A program made the position numbers and the translations under genes. DNA of 64,000 nucleotides from Microglena sp. YARC (taxonomy: Eukaryota > Chlorophyta > Chlorophyceae > Chlamydomonadales > Chlamydomonadaceae): the NCBI GenBank assembly GCA_022414725.1, contig CM039463.1:91971841-92035840 (forward strand), given 5' to 3'. Each line of letters opens with the position of its first letter. Within the stretch, counting starts at the first letter, position 1. This document shows positions 53,830 to 64,000 of this stretch, piece after piece. The notes under the pieces were generated by a model. The model worked only from the letters and a program-made list of their open reading frames with translations. It ran no database searches and was not told the DNA's origin.

Positions 53830-54400
53830 CTAATTATAGCACGTGCCCGAGGGGAATGTTTCGTCCATTGTGATGCTTACAAGTTTCGCCTCCAATTTTT
53901 GACGACAATTCTGCTCCCAAACCTATGTTGGCGCACATGTTGAGGTGGTTCAAATTTGAAATGTTAGCTCAAAACACCCTGAAATCAAATTGTTAACCGT
54001 TAATTGTAGCTATTTGGCCCAACCTGAGCTCCTTTTCATGAATTGCGATGCTCATATGTGCTCTGGTCAGAATTCGTCCGGTATAAATAAGTCTTACAAT
54101 TCATCAAAAATATAGAATGTTCAACTTTTTTTATGTTTTTCATAAAACCTGAAAAATGTGGTTTGTGACACACGGACGGACGAACGGACATTTTAATGGG
54201 GCTAATCCCTCTTCAAATAAAGGGCGCCTGGAGGCGCGTCCCGAATGAAAATGTCTTATATTTGGGATATCTTATATAATGTTTCGTTTTTTTGTGATTT
54301 GAAGTGAAACCTGAAAAAGTAGTTTGTGACGGACGGACGGACACACACACACACACACACAGTTTTGACAGGCTAATCCCTCAATCAATTTTTTTTTTTT
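53830..54400 (+). repeat. CATTCGGG dispersed repeat, diverged subtype, unit 1
   Basis: Shares GGAATGTTTCGTCCATTGTG, GACGACAATTC, CCCAAACCTATGT, GAATTGCGATGCTCATATGT and AATAAGTCTTA with copies 1 and 2, but has its own middle (CAAATTGTTAACCGTTAATT). It is followed by GGGCGCCTGGAGGCGCGTCC at 54224 and a second tail with (GGAC)n and (CA)n. Confidence 0.9.
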
Positions 54401-54440
54401 TTTAGCCAAGTGTGAGGCCGCTGGTGGACAGCCCAAGCAG

Positions 54441-55061
54441 GTGGAAGCCAAGTGTGAGGCCGCTCGTGGACAGCCCAAGCAGGAGGGGGCTGCCAAATCC
54501 AGCACCACCATCATCGGTACCACTGACGACAACATGACCAGCACCAGCATCATCACTGTCACCATGGATGCCATGCCGGGCACCATTAGGGGGATGGACA
54601 GCGGCAGCCGGAGGAACAATGGCTACGAGCATGGCAGTGTCATGAATGGCAACTGCAGCAACAACAGCTACAACCGCATCAGCAACAACAACAGCAACAA
54701 CAGGTACAACCGCATGAGCAACAACGACATCAACAACAACAGCTACGACCGCATCAGCAACAACGACAACAACAGCTACGGCCGCATCAGCAACAACGGC
54801 TACAACAGCAACAACAACAACAACAACAGCAGGAGCAGGAGCATCAGCAACAACAACAACAACGGCTACAACCGCATCAGCAACAACGACAACAACAACA
54901 GCAACCGCATCAGCAACAGCGACAACAACAACAACAACAGCAACAGGAGGAGCAGAAGCAGGAGCAGCAGCGGCAAAAGCAGCAACAACAACAACAACGA
55001 CGCCAAGCGTGGCAACCGCAGCCACAAGCGCCACCAGCACAGCGCTCCCACACGTTGGTAA
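54441..55061 (+). pseudogene. 5'-truncated copy of the Asn/Ser-rich ORF (unit 2)
   Basis: The frame from the internal Met (MEAKCEAARGQPKQEG) to the same stop as the 49877 ORF. The N-terminal 200 residues-equivalent sequence and upstream flank are missing because the duplication breakpoint lies inside the 42-bp repeats. Without the original 5' flank it is unlikely to be expressed in the same way. Confidence 0.6.
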
Positions 55062-58034
55062 TGGGCCGAGGATACGTTGCAAGCGTGAGGGCGATGGAGT
55101 AGAAACGGGCATGCTGCTTTCCGTTACTGCTGTTGGATGGCCCGAGACGATGGAGTAGAAACGGGCATGCTGCTTTCTGTGATTTGATTGATCCCTGACA
55201 GATGTACATATGCTTGAGAGAGCTTGAGGTTGGGTTAGGTAGATTTTCATCCCGGGGCTTCTGGCGGTTTAATGTGATTTATGGCTGCTCTTCTTGTGTC
55301 CTCCTAGATTCATTTTCCCAGGAGTGATTAGGCAATGCTGACATTGCGCTTGCCTACTAGTCTATTGACCACATGGAAGGTATCCATATGCGCAATATGA
55401 GTGGTGCTGTCCTCGTGCTCCTTATTCATCCATGTGATGGGTGGCAATACGAGTGGTGCTCTATGATAGGAAGAGTCATACCACTCTTCCAATGCACCTA
55501 TGGGTAATCTGTTACACATGACCGACAGCTGCATTGGTAGAGTAGTAGGGTCAACCTGTCAAAGCGTTCGAAAATCCCGGCGACTGCCAATATTTCTGCT
55601 GTAGCAGCTATTTTTTGCTTTTAAGGCAGATTTTATCGGTAGGCTTTGCAGTTCTGGGGGGGAATGGGGACAGGGATGCTGGCAGCAGTGCTCAAGCAAG
55701 TTGTTTCGTTTTGTTCATGGGAGTCTATGCATTAAAGAGAGCCTAGCCCAGTGAGGAGCTAGGGGTTTTTGTACCCTCACGAGGTGTATTCTGGGGGTGA
55801 TTATCACCAAGGGTGTGGGGGGGGGGGGCTCAATCGACCTCACGGTGTTCAGGGACTAGGATTGAGTTACCAGCATTTAGTGATCAGGATTGAATTTGAA
55901 TTGTTGCACCTGGGTTGATTTACCAAGGTTGCGTTACCAGTGTTTAGTGATCAGGATTGAATTTGAATTTTTGCGCCTGGACGGGTCTGGATTGAATTTC
56001 CAGGATTACTTTACCAGTGTTTAGTGATCAGGATTGAATTTGAATTTTTGCGTCTGGATTGAGTTACCAGGATTGAGTGACCAATGTTGCGTTACCAGTG
56101 TTTATAGATCAGTATTGAATTTGAATCGTTGCATCTGGATTGAGTTTCCAAGATTGAGTTACCAAGATTGCGTTACCAGTGTTTAGTGACCAGTATTGAA
56201 TTGTTACATCTGGATTGCGTTACCAGTGTTTAGTGACCAGTTTTGAATTTAATTAGTGCATCTGGATTGAGTTACCAGGATTGTGTTACCAAGATTGCGT
56301 TACCTGTGATAAGTGATCAGGATTTAATTTGAATTTTTGCGTCTGGACTGAGTTACCAGGATTGTGTTACCAGTGTTTACTGATCAGGATTGAGTTTGAA
56401 TTGTTACATCTGGATTGCGCTACCAGTTTTTAGTGAACGGGATCGAATTTTAATTATTGCATCCGGATTGCGTCACCAATGTTAAGTGACCAGGATCGAA
56501 TTGTAATTGTTACGTAAGGATTGAGTTGCCAGGATTATTATGAACATGGTTGACCCCCTAAATTTTGAAGTGCAGATATGATTATTTTTTGGTTGCCCCA
56601 AATGGAAGGGAAATCTCGTAGCCCGATATGCCTTGCAACCCGATTCAATGTTTTTTTGTCGACCAAAATGTAAGGAATATTGCGGTGCCAGTTACTTAAT
56701 GTGTTCACCTCCCCAAATGTTATACCCGAGCATCGCGCTGCCAGATACATTATGTTTATGCCTCCCCTGATCTTACCCCCCCCCCCCCCCCTCCCTGCTG
56801 CTCCTCGCTTAGCATGGTATATTATCCTGTATGTATGTATGTTACAGTCCGGGGGTAGGCCAAATAGGCTAAAGGGACTTTACCAACTGTGTAGGAAGGG
56901 CTTAAAAAGACAAGGCACTCATGAACTGAACCCCAGACAATCGCTTTACCGACGGGGGCCCTGAGTTCGCGCTACAGTGATCATTTAATTATACAATATA
57001 ATTATATCCTGTTTCCATGTGTGCAAGACAAACGGCCGGGCAGAAGCACCCACAATGTCATGGGTTGTATATTCAGGTACGGAGTGGCACTCCTGTGTTG
57101 TAGACCGTACGCACAGCATTAAAGGGCATGGTTAAATTTGGGAAGATCCATTTCTTCTAGAAAATAGTGTCTCTGGTGAAAATGGTGGTAACTTGGCAAA
57201 AGTAATTTTTATACCTGAATTTTTATACCTGAAAATTTGACTCAAGTTTATACCTAAAATACATTTGGCAAAGTGTCGTTTTACCAGATTACATTTCCTT
57301 GTTATACTCTCCTATTACCATGTGCGCAACACAAACGGCAGGGAAGGGTGGGTCAGAAGCACCCACAATTCCATGGGTTGTATATTCAGGTAACGAATGT
57401 TACAATTAAGGGCGCCTGGAGGCGCGTCCCGAATGAAATGATTCGGATCCTTAATTCAATGTATTTTAATTATTTTAATTTAATTGCATTTAATGTTGTG
57501 TTATTTTAATTCGATTTATTCCTTTCCATTTAATTTAATTAACGTGATTTGAATGCATGTAATTGCTTTAAATTGTATCAATTCGAATAGGATTAAATTC
57601 GAAGGGCGCCTGGAGGCTTTAAATTAATTGAATTCCAATGAATCGATTGATGATTTAACATTGTTAACTACAAGGTGACGAAAAAGAGAGTTGTTGGAGG
57701 GTTGTTGATTTTTAAGCAGTATTGAACGTTTCTGTAATGTAATGAAATGCATGTATGTAGATTGAATTTTTTTAAGAATTTGATGCAAGAAAAATGAGGC
57801 CAATCAGGTGCCTGGCTGATTTTACGGAATTTGTTCAAGGTATTGCATGTTTCGGCCCAGCCCAGACGTGAACGGTATATCCCGTCCTGCTGAACGGGCT
57901 TTTGGCCAGCGGCAGGTGGCGTGGCTTGCCACTGCCCCCGCCCGGTGGCCCCCGCCCCCGTCCCCCCCCCGCCCCTGCCCCGCCCGGTGGCCACCGCCCC
58001 TGCCCCACGCACGGCCCTGAGGTGGGGTCCGCGG

Positions 58035-58605
58035 GCTAATTATAGCACGTGCCCGAGGGGAATGTTTCGTCCATTGTGATGCTTACAAGTTTCGCCTCCA
58101 ATTTTTGACGACAATTCTGCTCCCAAACCTATGTTGGCGCACATGTTGAGGTGGTTCAAATTTGAAATGTTAGCTCAAAACACCCTGAAATCAAATTGTT
58201 AACCGTTAATTGTAGCTATTTGGCCCAACCTGAGCTCCTTTTCATGAATTGCGATGCTCATATGTGCTCTGGTCAGAATTCGTCCGGTATAAATAAGTCT
58301 TACAATTCATCAAAAATATAGAATGTTCAACTTTTTTTATGTTTTTCATAAAACCTGAAAATGTGGTTTGTGACACACGGACGGACGAACGGACATTTTA
58401 ATGGGGCTAATCCCTCTTCAAATAAAGGGCGCCTGGAGGCGCGTCCCGAATGAAAATGTCTTATATTTGGGATATCTTATATAATGTTTCGTTTTTTTGT
58501 GATTTGAAGTGAAACCTGAAAAAGTAGTTTGTGACGGACGGACGGACACACACACACACACACACAGTTTTGACAGGCTAATCCCTCAATCAATTTTTTT
58601 TTTTT
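58035..58605 (+). repeat. CATTCGGG dispersed repeat, diverged subtype, unit 2
   Basis: Same structure as at 53830-54400, with GGGCGCCTGGAGGCGCGTCC at about 58427. Confidence 0.9.
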
Positions 58606-58645
58606 TTTTAGCCAAGTGTGAGGCCGCTGGTGGACAGCCAAGCAG

Positions 58646-59266
58646 GTGGAAGCCAAGTGTGAGGCCGCTCGTGGACAGCCCAAGCAGGAGGGGGCTGCCA
58701 AATCCAGCACCACCATCATCGGTACCACTGACGACAACATGACCAGCACCAGCATCATCACTGTCACCATGGATGCCATGCCGGGCACCATTAGGGGGAT
58801 GGACAGCGGCAGCCGGAGGAACAATGGCTACGAGCATGGCAGTGTCATGAATGGCAACTGCAGCAACAACAGCTACAACCGCATCAGCAACAACAACAGC
58901 AACAACAGGTACAACCGCATGAGCAACAACGACATCAACAACAACAGCTACGACCGCATCAGCAACAACGACAACAACAGCTACGGCCGCATCAGCAACA
59001 ACGGCTACAACAGCAACAACAACAACAACAACAGCAGGAGCAGGAGCATCAGCAACAACAACAACAACGGCTACAACCGCATCAGCAACAACGACAACAA
59101 CAACAGCAACCGCATCAGCAACAGCGACAACAACAACAACAACAGCAACAGGAGGAGCAGAAGCAGGAGCAGCAGCGGCAAAAGCAGCAACAACAACAAC
59201 AACGACGCCAAGCGTGGCAACCGCAGCCACAAGCGCCACCAGCACAGCGCTCCCACACGTTGGTAA
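58646..59266 (+). pseudogene. 5'-truncated copy of the Asn/Ser-rich ORF (unit 3)
   Basis: 206 codons, apparently identical in protein sequence to the unit 2 copy, with Lys in SSSGKSSNN and Gly in DAKRGNRSH where the 49877 ORF has Ser and Ser. One base missing in the preceding repeat (GGACAGCCAAGCAGG) shifts any upstream frame. Confidence 0.6.
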
Positions 59267-62244
59267 TGGGCCGAGGATACGTTGCAAGCGTGAGGGCGAT
59301 GGAGTAGAAACGGGCATGCTGCTTTCCGTTACTGCTGTTGGATGGCCCGAGACGATGGAGTAGAAACGGGCATGCTGCTTTCTGTGATTTGATTGATCCC
59401 TGACAGATGTACATATGCTTGAGAGAGCTTGAGGTTGGGTTAGGTAGATTTTCATCCCGGGGCTTCTGGCGGTTTAATGTGATTTATGGCTGCTCTTCTT
59501 GTGTCCTCCTAGATTCATTTTCCCAGGAGTGATTAGGCAATGCTGACATTGCGCTTGCCTACTAGTCTATTGACCACATGGAAGGTATCCATATGCGCAA
59601 TATGAGTGGTGCTGTCCTCGTGCTCCTTATTCATCCATGTGATGGGTGGCAATACGAGTGGTGCTCTATGATAGGAAGAGTCATACCACTCTTCCAATGC
59701 ACCTATGGGTAATCTGTTACACATGACCGATAGCTGCATTGGTAGAGTAGTAGGGTCAACCTGTCAAAGCGTTCGAAAATCCCGGCGACTGCCAATATTT
59801 CTGCTGTAGCAGCTATTTTTTGCTTTTAAGGCAGATTTTATCGGTAGGCTTTGCAGTTCTGGGGGGGAATGGGGACAGGGATGCTGGCAGCAGTGCTCAA
59901 GCAAGTTGTTTCGTTTTGTTCATGGGAGTCTATGCATTAAAGAGAGCCTAGCCCAGTGAGGAGCTAGGGGTTTTTTGTACCCTCACGAGGTGTATTCTGG
60001 GGGTGATTATCACCAAGGGTGTGGGGGGGGGGGGCTCAATCGACCTCACGGTGTTCAGGGACTAGGATTGAGTTACCAGCATTTAGTGATCAGGATTGAA
60101 TTTGAATTGTTGCACCTGGGTTGATTTACCAAGGTTGCGTTACCAGTGTTTAGTGATCAGGATTGAATTTGAATTTTTGCGCCTGGACGGGTCTGGATTG
60201 AATTTCCAGGATTACTTTACCAGTGTTTAGTGATCAGGATTGAATTTGAATTTTTGCGTCTGGATTGAGTTACCAGGATTGAGTGACCAATGTTGCGTTA
60301 CCAGTGTTTATAGATCAGTATTGAATTTGAATCGTTGCATCTGGATTGAGTTTCCAAGATTGAGTTACCAAGATTGCGTTACCAGTGTTTAGTGACCAGT
60401 ATTGAATTGTTACATCTGGATTGCGTTACCAGTGTTTAGTGACCAGTTTTGAATTTAATTAGTGCATCTGGATTGAGTTACCAGGATTGTGTTACCAAGA
60501 TTGCGTTACCTGTGATAAGTGATCAGGATTTAATTTGAATTTTTGCGTCTGGACTGAGTTACCAGGATTGTGTTACCAGTGTTTACTGATCAGGATTGAG
60601 TTTGAATTGTTACATCTGGATTGCGCTACCAGTTTTTAGTGAACGGGATCGAATTTTAATTATTGCATCCGGATTGCGTCACCAATGTTAAGTGACCAGG
60701 ATCGAATTGTAATTGTTACGTAAGGATTGAGTTGCCAGGATTATTATGAACATGGTTGACCCCCTAAATTTTGAAGTGCAGATATGATTATTTTTTGGTT
60801 GCCCCAAATGGAAGGGAAATCTCGTAGCCCGATATGCTTGCAACCCGATTCAATGTTTTTTTGTCGACCAAAATGTAAGGAATATTGCGGTGCCAGTTAC
60901 TTAATGTGTTCACCTCCCCAAATGTTATACCCGAGCATCGCGCTGCCAGATACATTATGTTTATGCCTCCCCCTGATCTTACCCCCCCCCCCCCCCCCCC
61001 TCCCTGCTGCTCCTCGCTTAGCATGGTATATTATCCTGTATGTATGTATGTTACAGTCCGGGGGTAGGCCAAATAGGCTAAAGGGACTTTACCAACTGTG
61101 TAGGAAGGGCTTAAAAAGACAAGGCACTCATGAACTGAACCCAGACAATCGCTTTACCGACGGGGGGCCCTGAGTTCGCGCTACAGTGATCATTTAATTA
61201 TACAATATAATTATATCCTGTTTCCATGTGTGCAAGACAAACGGCCGGGCAGAAGCACCCACAATGTCATGGGTTGTATATTCAGGTACGGAGTGGCACT
61301 CCTGTGTTGTAGACCGTACGCACAGCATTAAAGGGCATGGTTAAATTTGGGAAGATCCATTTCTTCTAGAAAATAGTGTCTCTGGTGAAAATGGTGGTAA
61401 CTTGGCAAAAGTAATTTTTATACCTGAATTTTTATACCTGAAAATTTGACTCAAGTTTATACCTAAAATACATTTGGCAAAGTGTCGTTTTACCAGATTA
61501 CATTTCCTTGTTATACTCTCCTATTACCATGTGCGCAACACAAACGGCAGGGAAGGGTGGGTCAGAAGCACCCACAATTCCATGGGTTGTATATTCAGGT
61601 AACGAATGTTACAATTAAGGGCGCCTGGAGGCGCGTCCCGAATGAAATGATTCGGATCCTTAATTCAATGTATTTTAATTATTTTAATTTAATTGCATTT
61701 AATGTTGTGTTATTTTAATTCGATTTATTCCTTTCCATTTAATTTAATTAACGTGATTTGAATGCATGTAATTGCTTTAAATTGTATCAATTCGAATAGG
61801 ATTAAATTCGAAGGGCGCCTGGAGGCTTTAAATTAATTGAATTCCAATGAATCGATTGATGATTTAACATTGTTAACTACAAGGTGACGAAAAAGAGAGT
61901 TGTTGGAGGGTTGTTGATTTTTAAGCAGTATTGAACGTTTCTGTAATGTAATGAAATGCATGTATGTAGATTGAATTTTTTTAAGAGTTTGATGCAAGAA
62001 AAATGAGGCCAATCAGGTGCCTGGCTGATTTTACGGAATTTGTTCAAGGTATTGCATGTTTCGGCCCAGCCCAGACGTGAACGGTATATCCCGTCCTGCT
62101 GAACGGGCTTTTGGCCAGCGGCAGGTGGCGTGGCTTGCCACTGCCCCGCCCGGTGGCCCCGCCCCCGTCCCCGCCCCGCCCCTGCCCCCGCCCGGTGGCC
62201 ACCGCCCCTGCCCCACGCACGGCCCTGAGGTGGGGTCCGCGGGC

Positions 62245-62634
62245 TAATTATAGCACGTGCCCGAGGGGAATGTTTCGTCCATTGTGATGCTTACAAGTTT
62301 CGCCTCCAATTTTTGACGACAATTCTGCTCCCAAACCTATGTTGGCGCACATGTTGAAGTGGTTCAAATTTGAAATGTTAGCTCAAAACACCCTGAAATC
62401 AAATTGTTAACCGTTAATTGTAGCTATTTGGCCCAACCTGAGCTCCTTTTCATGAATTGCGATGCTCATATGTGCTCAGGTCAGAATTCGTCCGGTATAA
62501 ATAAGTCTTACAATTCATCAAAAATATAGAATGTTCAACTTTTTTTATGTTTTTCTTAAAACCTGAAAATGTGGTTTGTGACACACGGACGGACGAACGG
62601 ACATTTTAATGGGGCTAATCCCTCTTCAAATAAA
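62245..62634 (+). repeat. CATTCGGG dispersed repeat, diverged subtype, unit 3
   Basis: Same as in units 1 and 2, and followed by a short array of tail units (62635-63058). Confidence 0.9.
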
Positions 62635-63058
62635 GGGCGCCTGGAGGCGCGTCCCGAATGAAAATGTCTTATATTTGGGATATCTTATATAATGTTTCGT
62701 TTTTTTGTGATTTGAAGTGAAACCTGAAAAAGTAGTTCGTGACGGACGGACGGACACACACACACACACACACAGTTTTGACAGGCTAATCCCTCAATCA
62801 AAACAATAATTTTTTTCATTCGGGTATAAAGGGCGCCTGGAGGCGCGTCCCGAATGAAAATGTCTTATATTTGGGATATCTTATATAATGTTTCGTTTTT
62901 TTGTGATTTGAAGTGAAACCTGAAAAAGTAGTTTGTGACGGACGGACGGACACACACACACACACACACACAGTTTTGACAGGCTAATCCCTCGATCAAA
63001 AAAATAATTTTTTTCATTCGGGTATAAAGGGCGCCTGGAGGCGCGTCCCGAATGAAAA
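62635..63058. repeat. 196-bp tail units with terminal inverted repeats and hairpin joints
   Basis: GGGCGCCTGGAGGCGCGT starts at 62635, 62831 and 63029. Between them lie two units that begin CCCGAATGAAAATG and end TTTTTTTCATTCGGG, so each unit has 12-bp perfect terminal inverted repeats. Each unit carries a (GGAC)3 and (CA)n tract. The joint at 62813-62860 pairs TTTTCATTCGGG with CCCGAATGAAAA around an inner GCGCCT-GG-AGGCGC stem. Confidence 0.93.
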
Positions 63059-63430
63059 TGTTTAAAATAATATGAATTAAGTTTAACAAATTATTGTATG
63101 ATTTTATTATTGTATAATTGTATAATTAATTAAATAAATTGTATTAATGAATGAATTATATGATTAAACTGAATTGATCAAATTCTGTTAAATTAATTGA
63201 TTAATTTAAAAGTATTAATAAATTAATACATTAATAACATCATTAATTAAATTATATTAAATTAATTATCAATTTAATTAATTTAATTGTATTAATTAAT
63301 TAATCAATTAATTAAACTGTATTTAATTACTTTTTTAAAGAATCTAAATTATGTTGTATAGACTTGAATTTAATGCATTTAATTGATTTGAATTGTATGC
63401 ATTTGAATTCAATAGATTTGGATTTAATTT
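63059..63430. repeat. AT-rich AATTAATT tract
   Basis: About 370 bp built mainly of TTAATT, AATTAA and TTTAAT words, close in character to the AT-rich stretch after each GGGCGCCTGGAGGC in the 4.2-kb units (53240-53440). Confidence 0.85.
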
Positions 63431-63610
63431 AATTGAATCGATGGATGTAGCTTTGTTTACTACGAAGTAACGACAATTGACATTTTGTAGGGTTGTTAAA
63501 TTTGAAGCAGTATTAAACGTGTCTGGACTGTCTTGTAGATGGGATTTATTTGCAAGCACTTGATGCACACGAAATGTTACCAATTATAGGTATGGTTGAG
63601 TTTGTTCGGT
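63430..63610 (+). repeat. Older copy of part of the 4.2-kb unit
   Basis: GTTTACTACGAAGTAACGAC, AGGGTTGTTAAATTTGAAGC and AGCAGTATTAAACGTGTCTG align with 53460-53530 (GTTAACTACAAGGTGACGAA, GGGTTGTTGATTTTTAAGC, AGCAGTATTGAACGTTTCTG). The similarity is clearly lower than among units 1-3, so this copy predates the triplication. Confidence 0.7.
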
Positions 63611-64000
63611 CAGCCGCATACAAGCTTGATGTGGCTTCATTCCCCACATTTATGGCAATTCATTCGGGACCCCTAGGACACAAGCCGCTTGTTGCCTAAT
63701 ACAATGTCGTATTACGAAATCTCAGTGTGATATGCGTTCTGACTCGTGTTTTGCCAATGAGGTTGTTGAGTCGGCTGGACGTGTCCCTGGCGTGCGTAGG
63801 ATTGAACACATAGTCTAGACAGCCTGGACACGTGGCATCTGAATTATGGTCAACCGCTGGCATTCAAACCTCTGGCTATCCATGCACCAGAAGACAACCA
63901 CATGCAAACACAAACACATTCAGCCAATCAAGCATGCACACACAAAACAACTGGCTACACATACATTGTCGCACAGCCATGTGCTAGTACATACACACAC
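63611..64000. other. Unassigned right edge
   Basis: No gene recognised. An isolated ATTCATTCGGGACCC lies at 63659. The last 120 bases are CA-rich (CACACA and CAAACACA words). Confidence 0.4.

Larger units (their letters stand above)
50198..54404. repeat. 4.2-kb tandem unit 1
   Basis: First of three head-to-tail copies with a period of 4,206-4,207 bp. It starts inside the fourth 42-bp repeat of the Asn/Ser-rich ORF (GCCAAGTGTGAGG) and ends with a T run in the tail of a CATTCGGG repeat. Content in order: ORF 3' part, a 30-bp direct repeat (CGATGGAGTAGAAACGGGCA, 50884 and 50940), a tRNA-like relic (51311-51382), a GATTGAATTTGAAT minisatellite (51640-52330), poly(C) (52570-52586), AT-rich sequence, GC-rich CCGCCCCGCC box (53720-53800) and CATTCGGG repeat (53830-54400). 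Confidence 0.97.
54405..58610. repeat. 4.2-kb tandem unit 2
   Basis: Same content as unit 1. It shares diagnostic differences with unit 3 against unit 1 (AGCGGCAAAAGC for AGCGGCAGCAGC, AGCGTGGCAACC for AGCGTAGCAACC, TATGCATTAAAG for TATGAATTAAAG, AAATGGAAGGG for AAATGTAAGGG), so units 2 and 3 are the closest relatives. The junction with unit 1 is a T run directly followed by AGCCAAGTGTG. Confidence 0.97.
58611..62801. repeat. 4.2-kb tandem unit 3
   Basis: Collinear with units 1 and 2 up to CTAATCCCTCAATCAA at about 62801. Where units 1 and 2 have the T run and restart, unit 3 continues with AACAATAATTTTTTTCATTC, the presumable original sequence. This shows that the duplication breakpoint fell in the poly(T) of a CATTCGGG tail. 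Confidence 0.97.

Overview
The window is repeat-dominated nuclear DNA from a eukaryote with a large, transposon-rich genome. Evidence is a Ty3/gypsy chromovirus relic, APE-type non-LTR elements, Copia-type elements, kilobase-scale satellites, long microsatellites and a 1,000-base assembly gap (37407-38406). Nothing bacterial is seen: no operons, Shine-Dalgarno-led genes, rRNA or convincing tRNA. An alga or other protist is plausible from the style of the elements, but no lineage marker is present and I do not assign a taxon. I recognise no single-copy host gene. Almost every recognisable protein domain belongs to a mobile element, and most are frameshifted.

Layout, left half. 1-5.5 kb: decayed Ty3/gypsy chromovirus on + in the order gag, protease, RT, RNase H, integrase, chromodomain. 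5.8-7.5 kb: a 1.7-kb GGCGT pentanucleotide block that changes to GGTGT at its right end. 8.1-17.7 kb: a long, G-poor non-LTR retrotransposon on + (ORF1 region, a possible cysteine-protease-like domain, APE endonuclease, RT, RNase H, a Cys/His finger and a C-terminal domain), ending in an (ATTTC)n tail. 17.8-18.5 kb: a dispersed repeat ending in a CATTCGGG minisatellite. 18.6-34.2 kb: a nest of Copia-type relics sharing one LTR family (seven recognisable LTR copies in both orientations). It includes two head-to-head gag-protease elements without pol (minus about 25.0-29.2 kb, plus about 29.25-33.9 kb) and a separate fragment of a pol-bearing Copia element (20.85-21.95 kb, minus). 35.9-37.4 kb: a very decayed Copia RT/RNase H on minus, running into the gap.

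Layout, right half. 38.4-40.6 kb: the 3' part of a second copy of the same non-LTR family, again followed by the CATTCGGG repeat (41.2-41.95 kb). 42.0-47.5 kb: a 62-bp tandem repeat and then a 79-bp satellite split by an intact-looking 4,122-bp LTR element with 298-bp LTRs differing at 2 positions and a 5-bp target duplication GGGAG. 49.1-49.6 kb: a minisatellite built on CATGCTTGTTAG and AGGCTATTTC words. 49.9-62.8 kb: an Asn/Ser-rich ORF whose 3' part plus 3.5 kb of downstream sequence is tandemly triplicated (period about 4,206 bp). 62.6-63.1 kb: short inverted-repeat units with a 48-nt hairpin at their joints. 63.1-64 kb: AT-rich sequence and an older copy of part of the 4.2-kb unit.

The genes do not form a pathway. 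The window reads as successive layers of insertion: older elements decayed by indels, younger elements and tandem amplifications placed on top of them.
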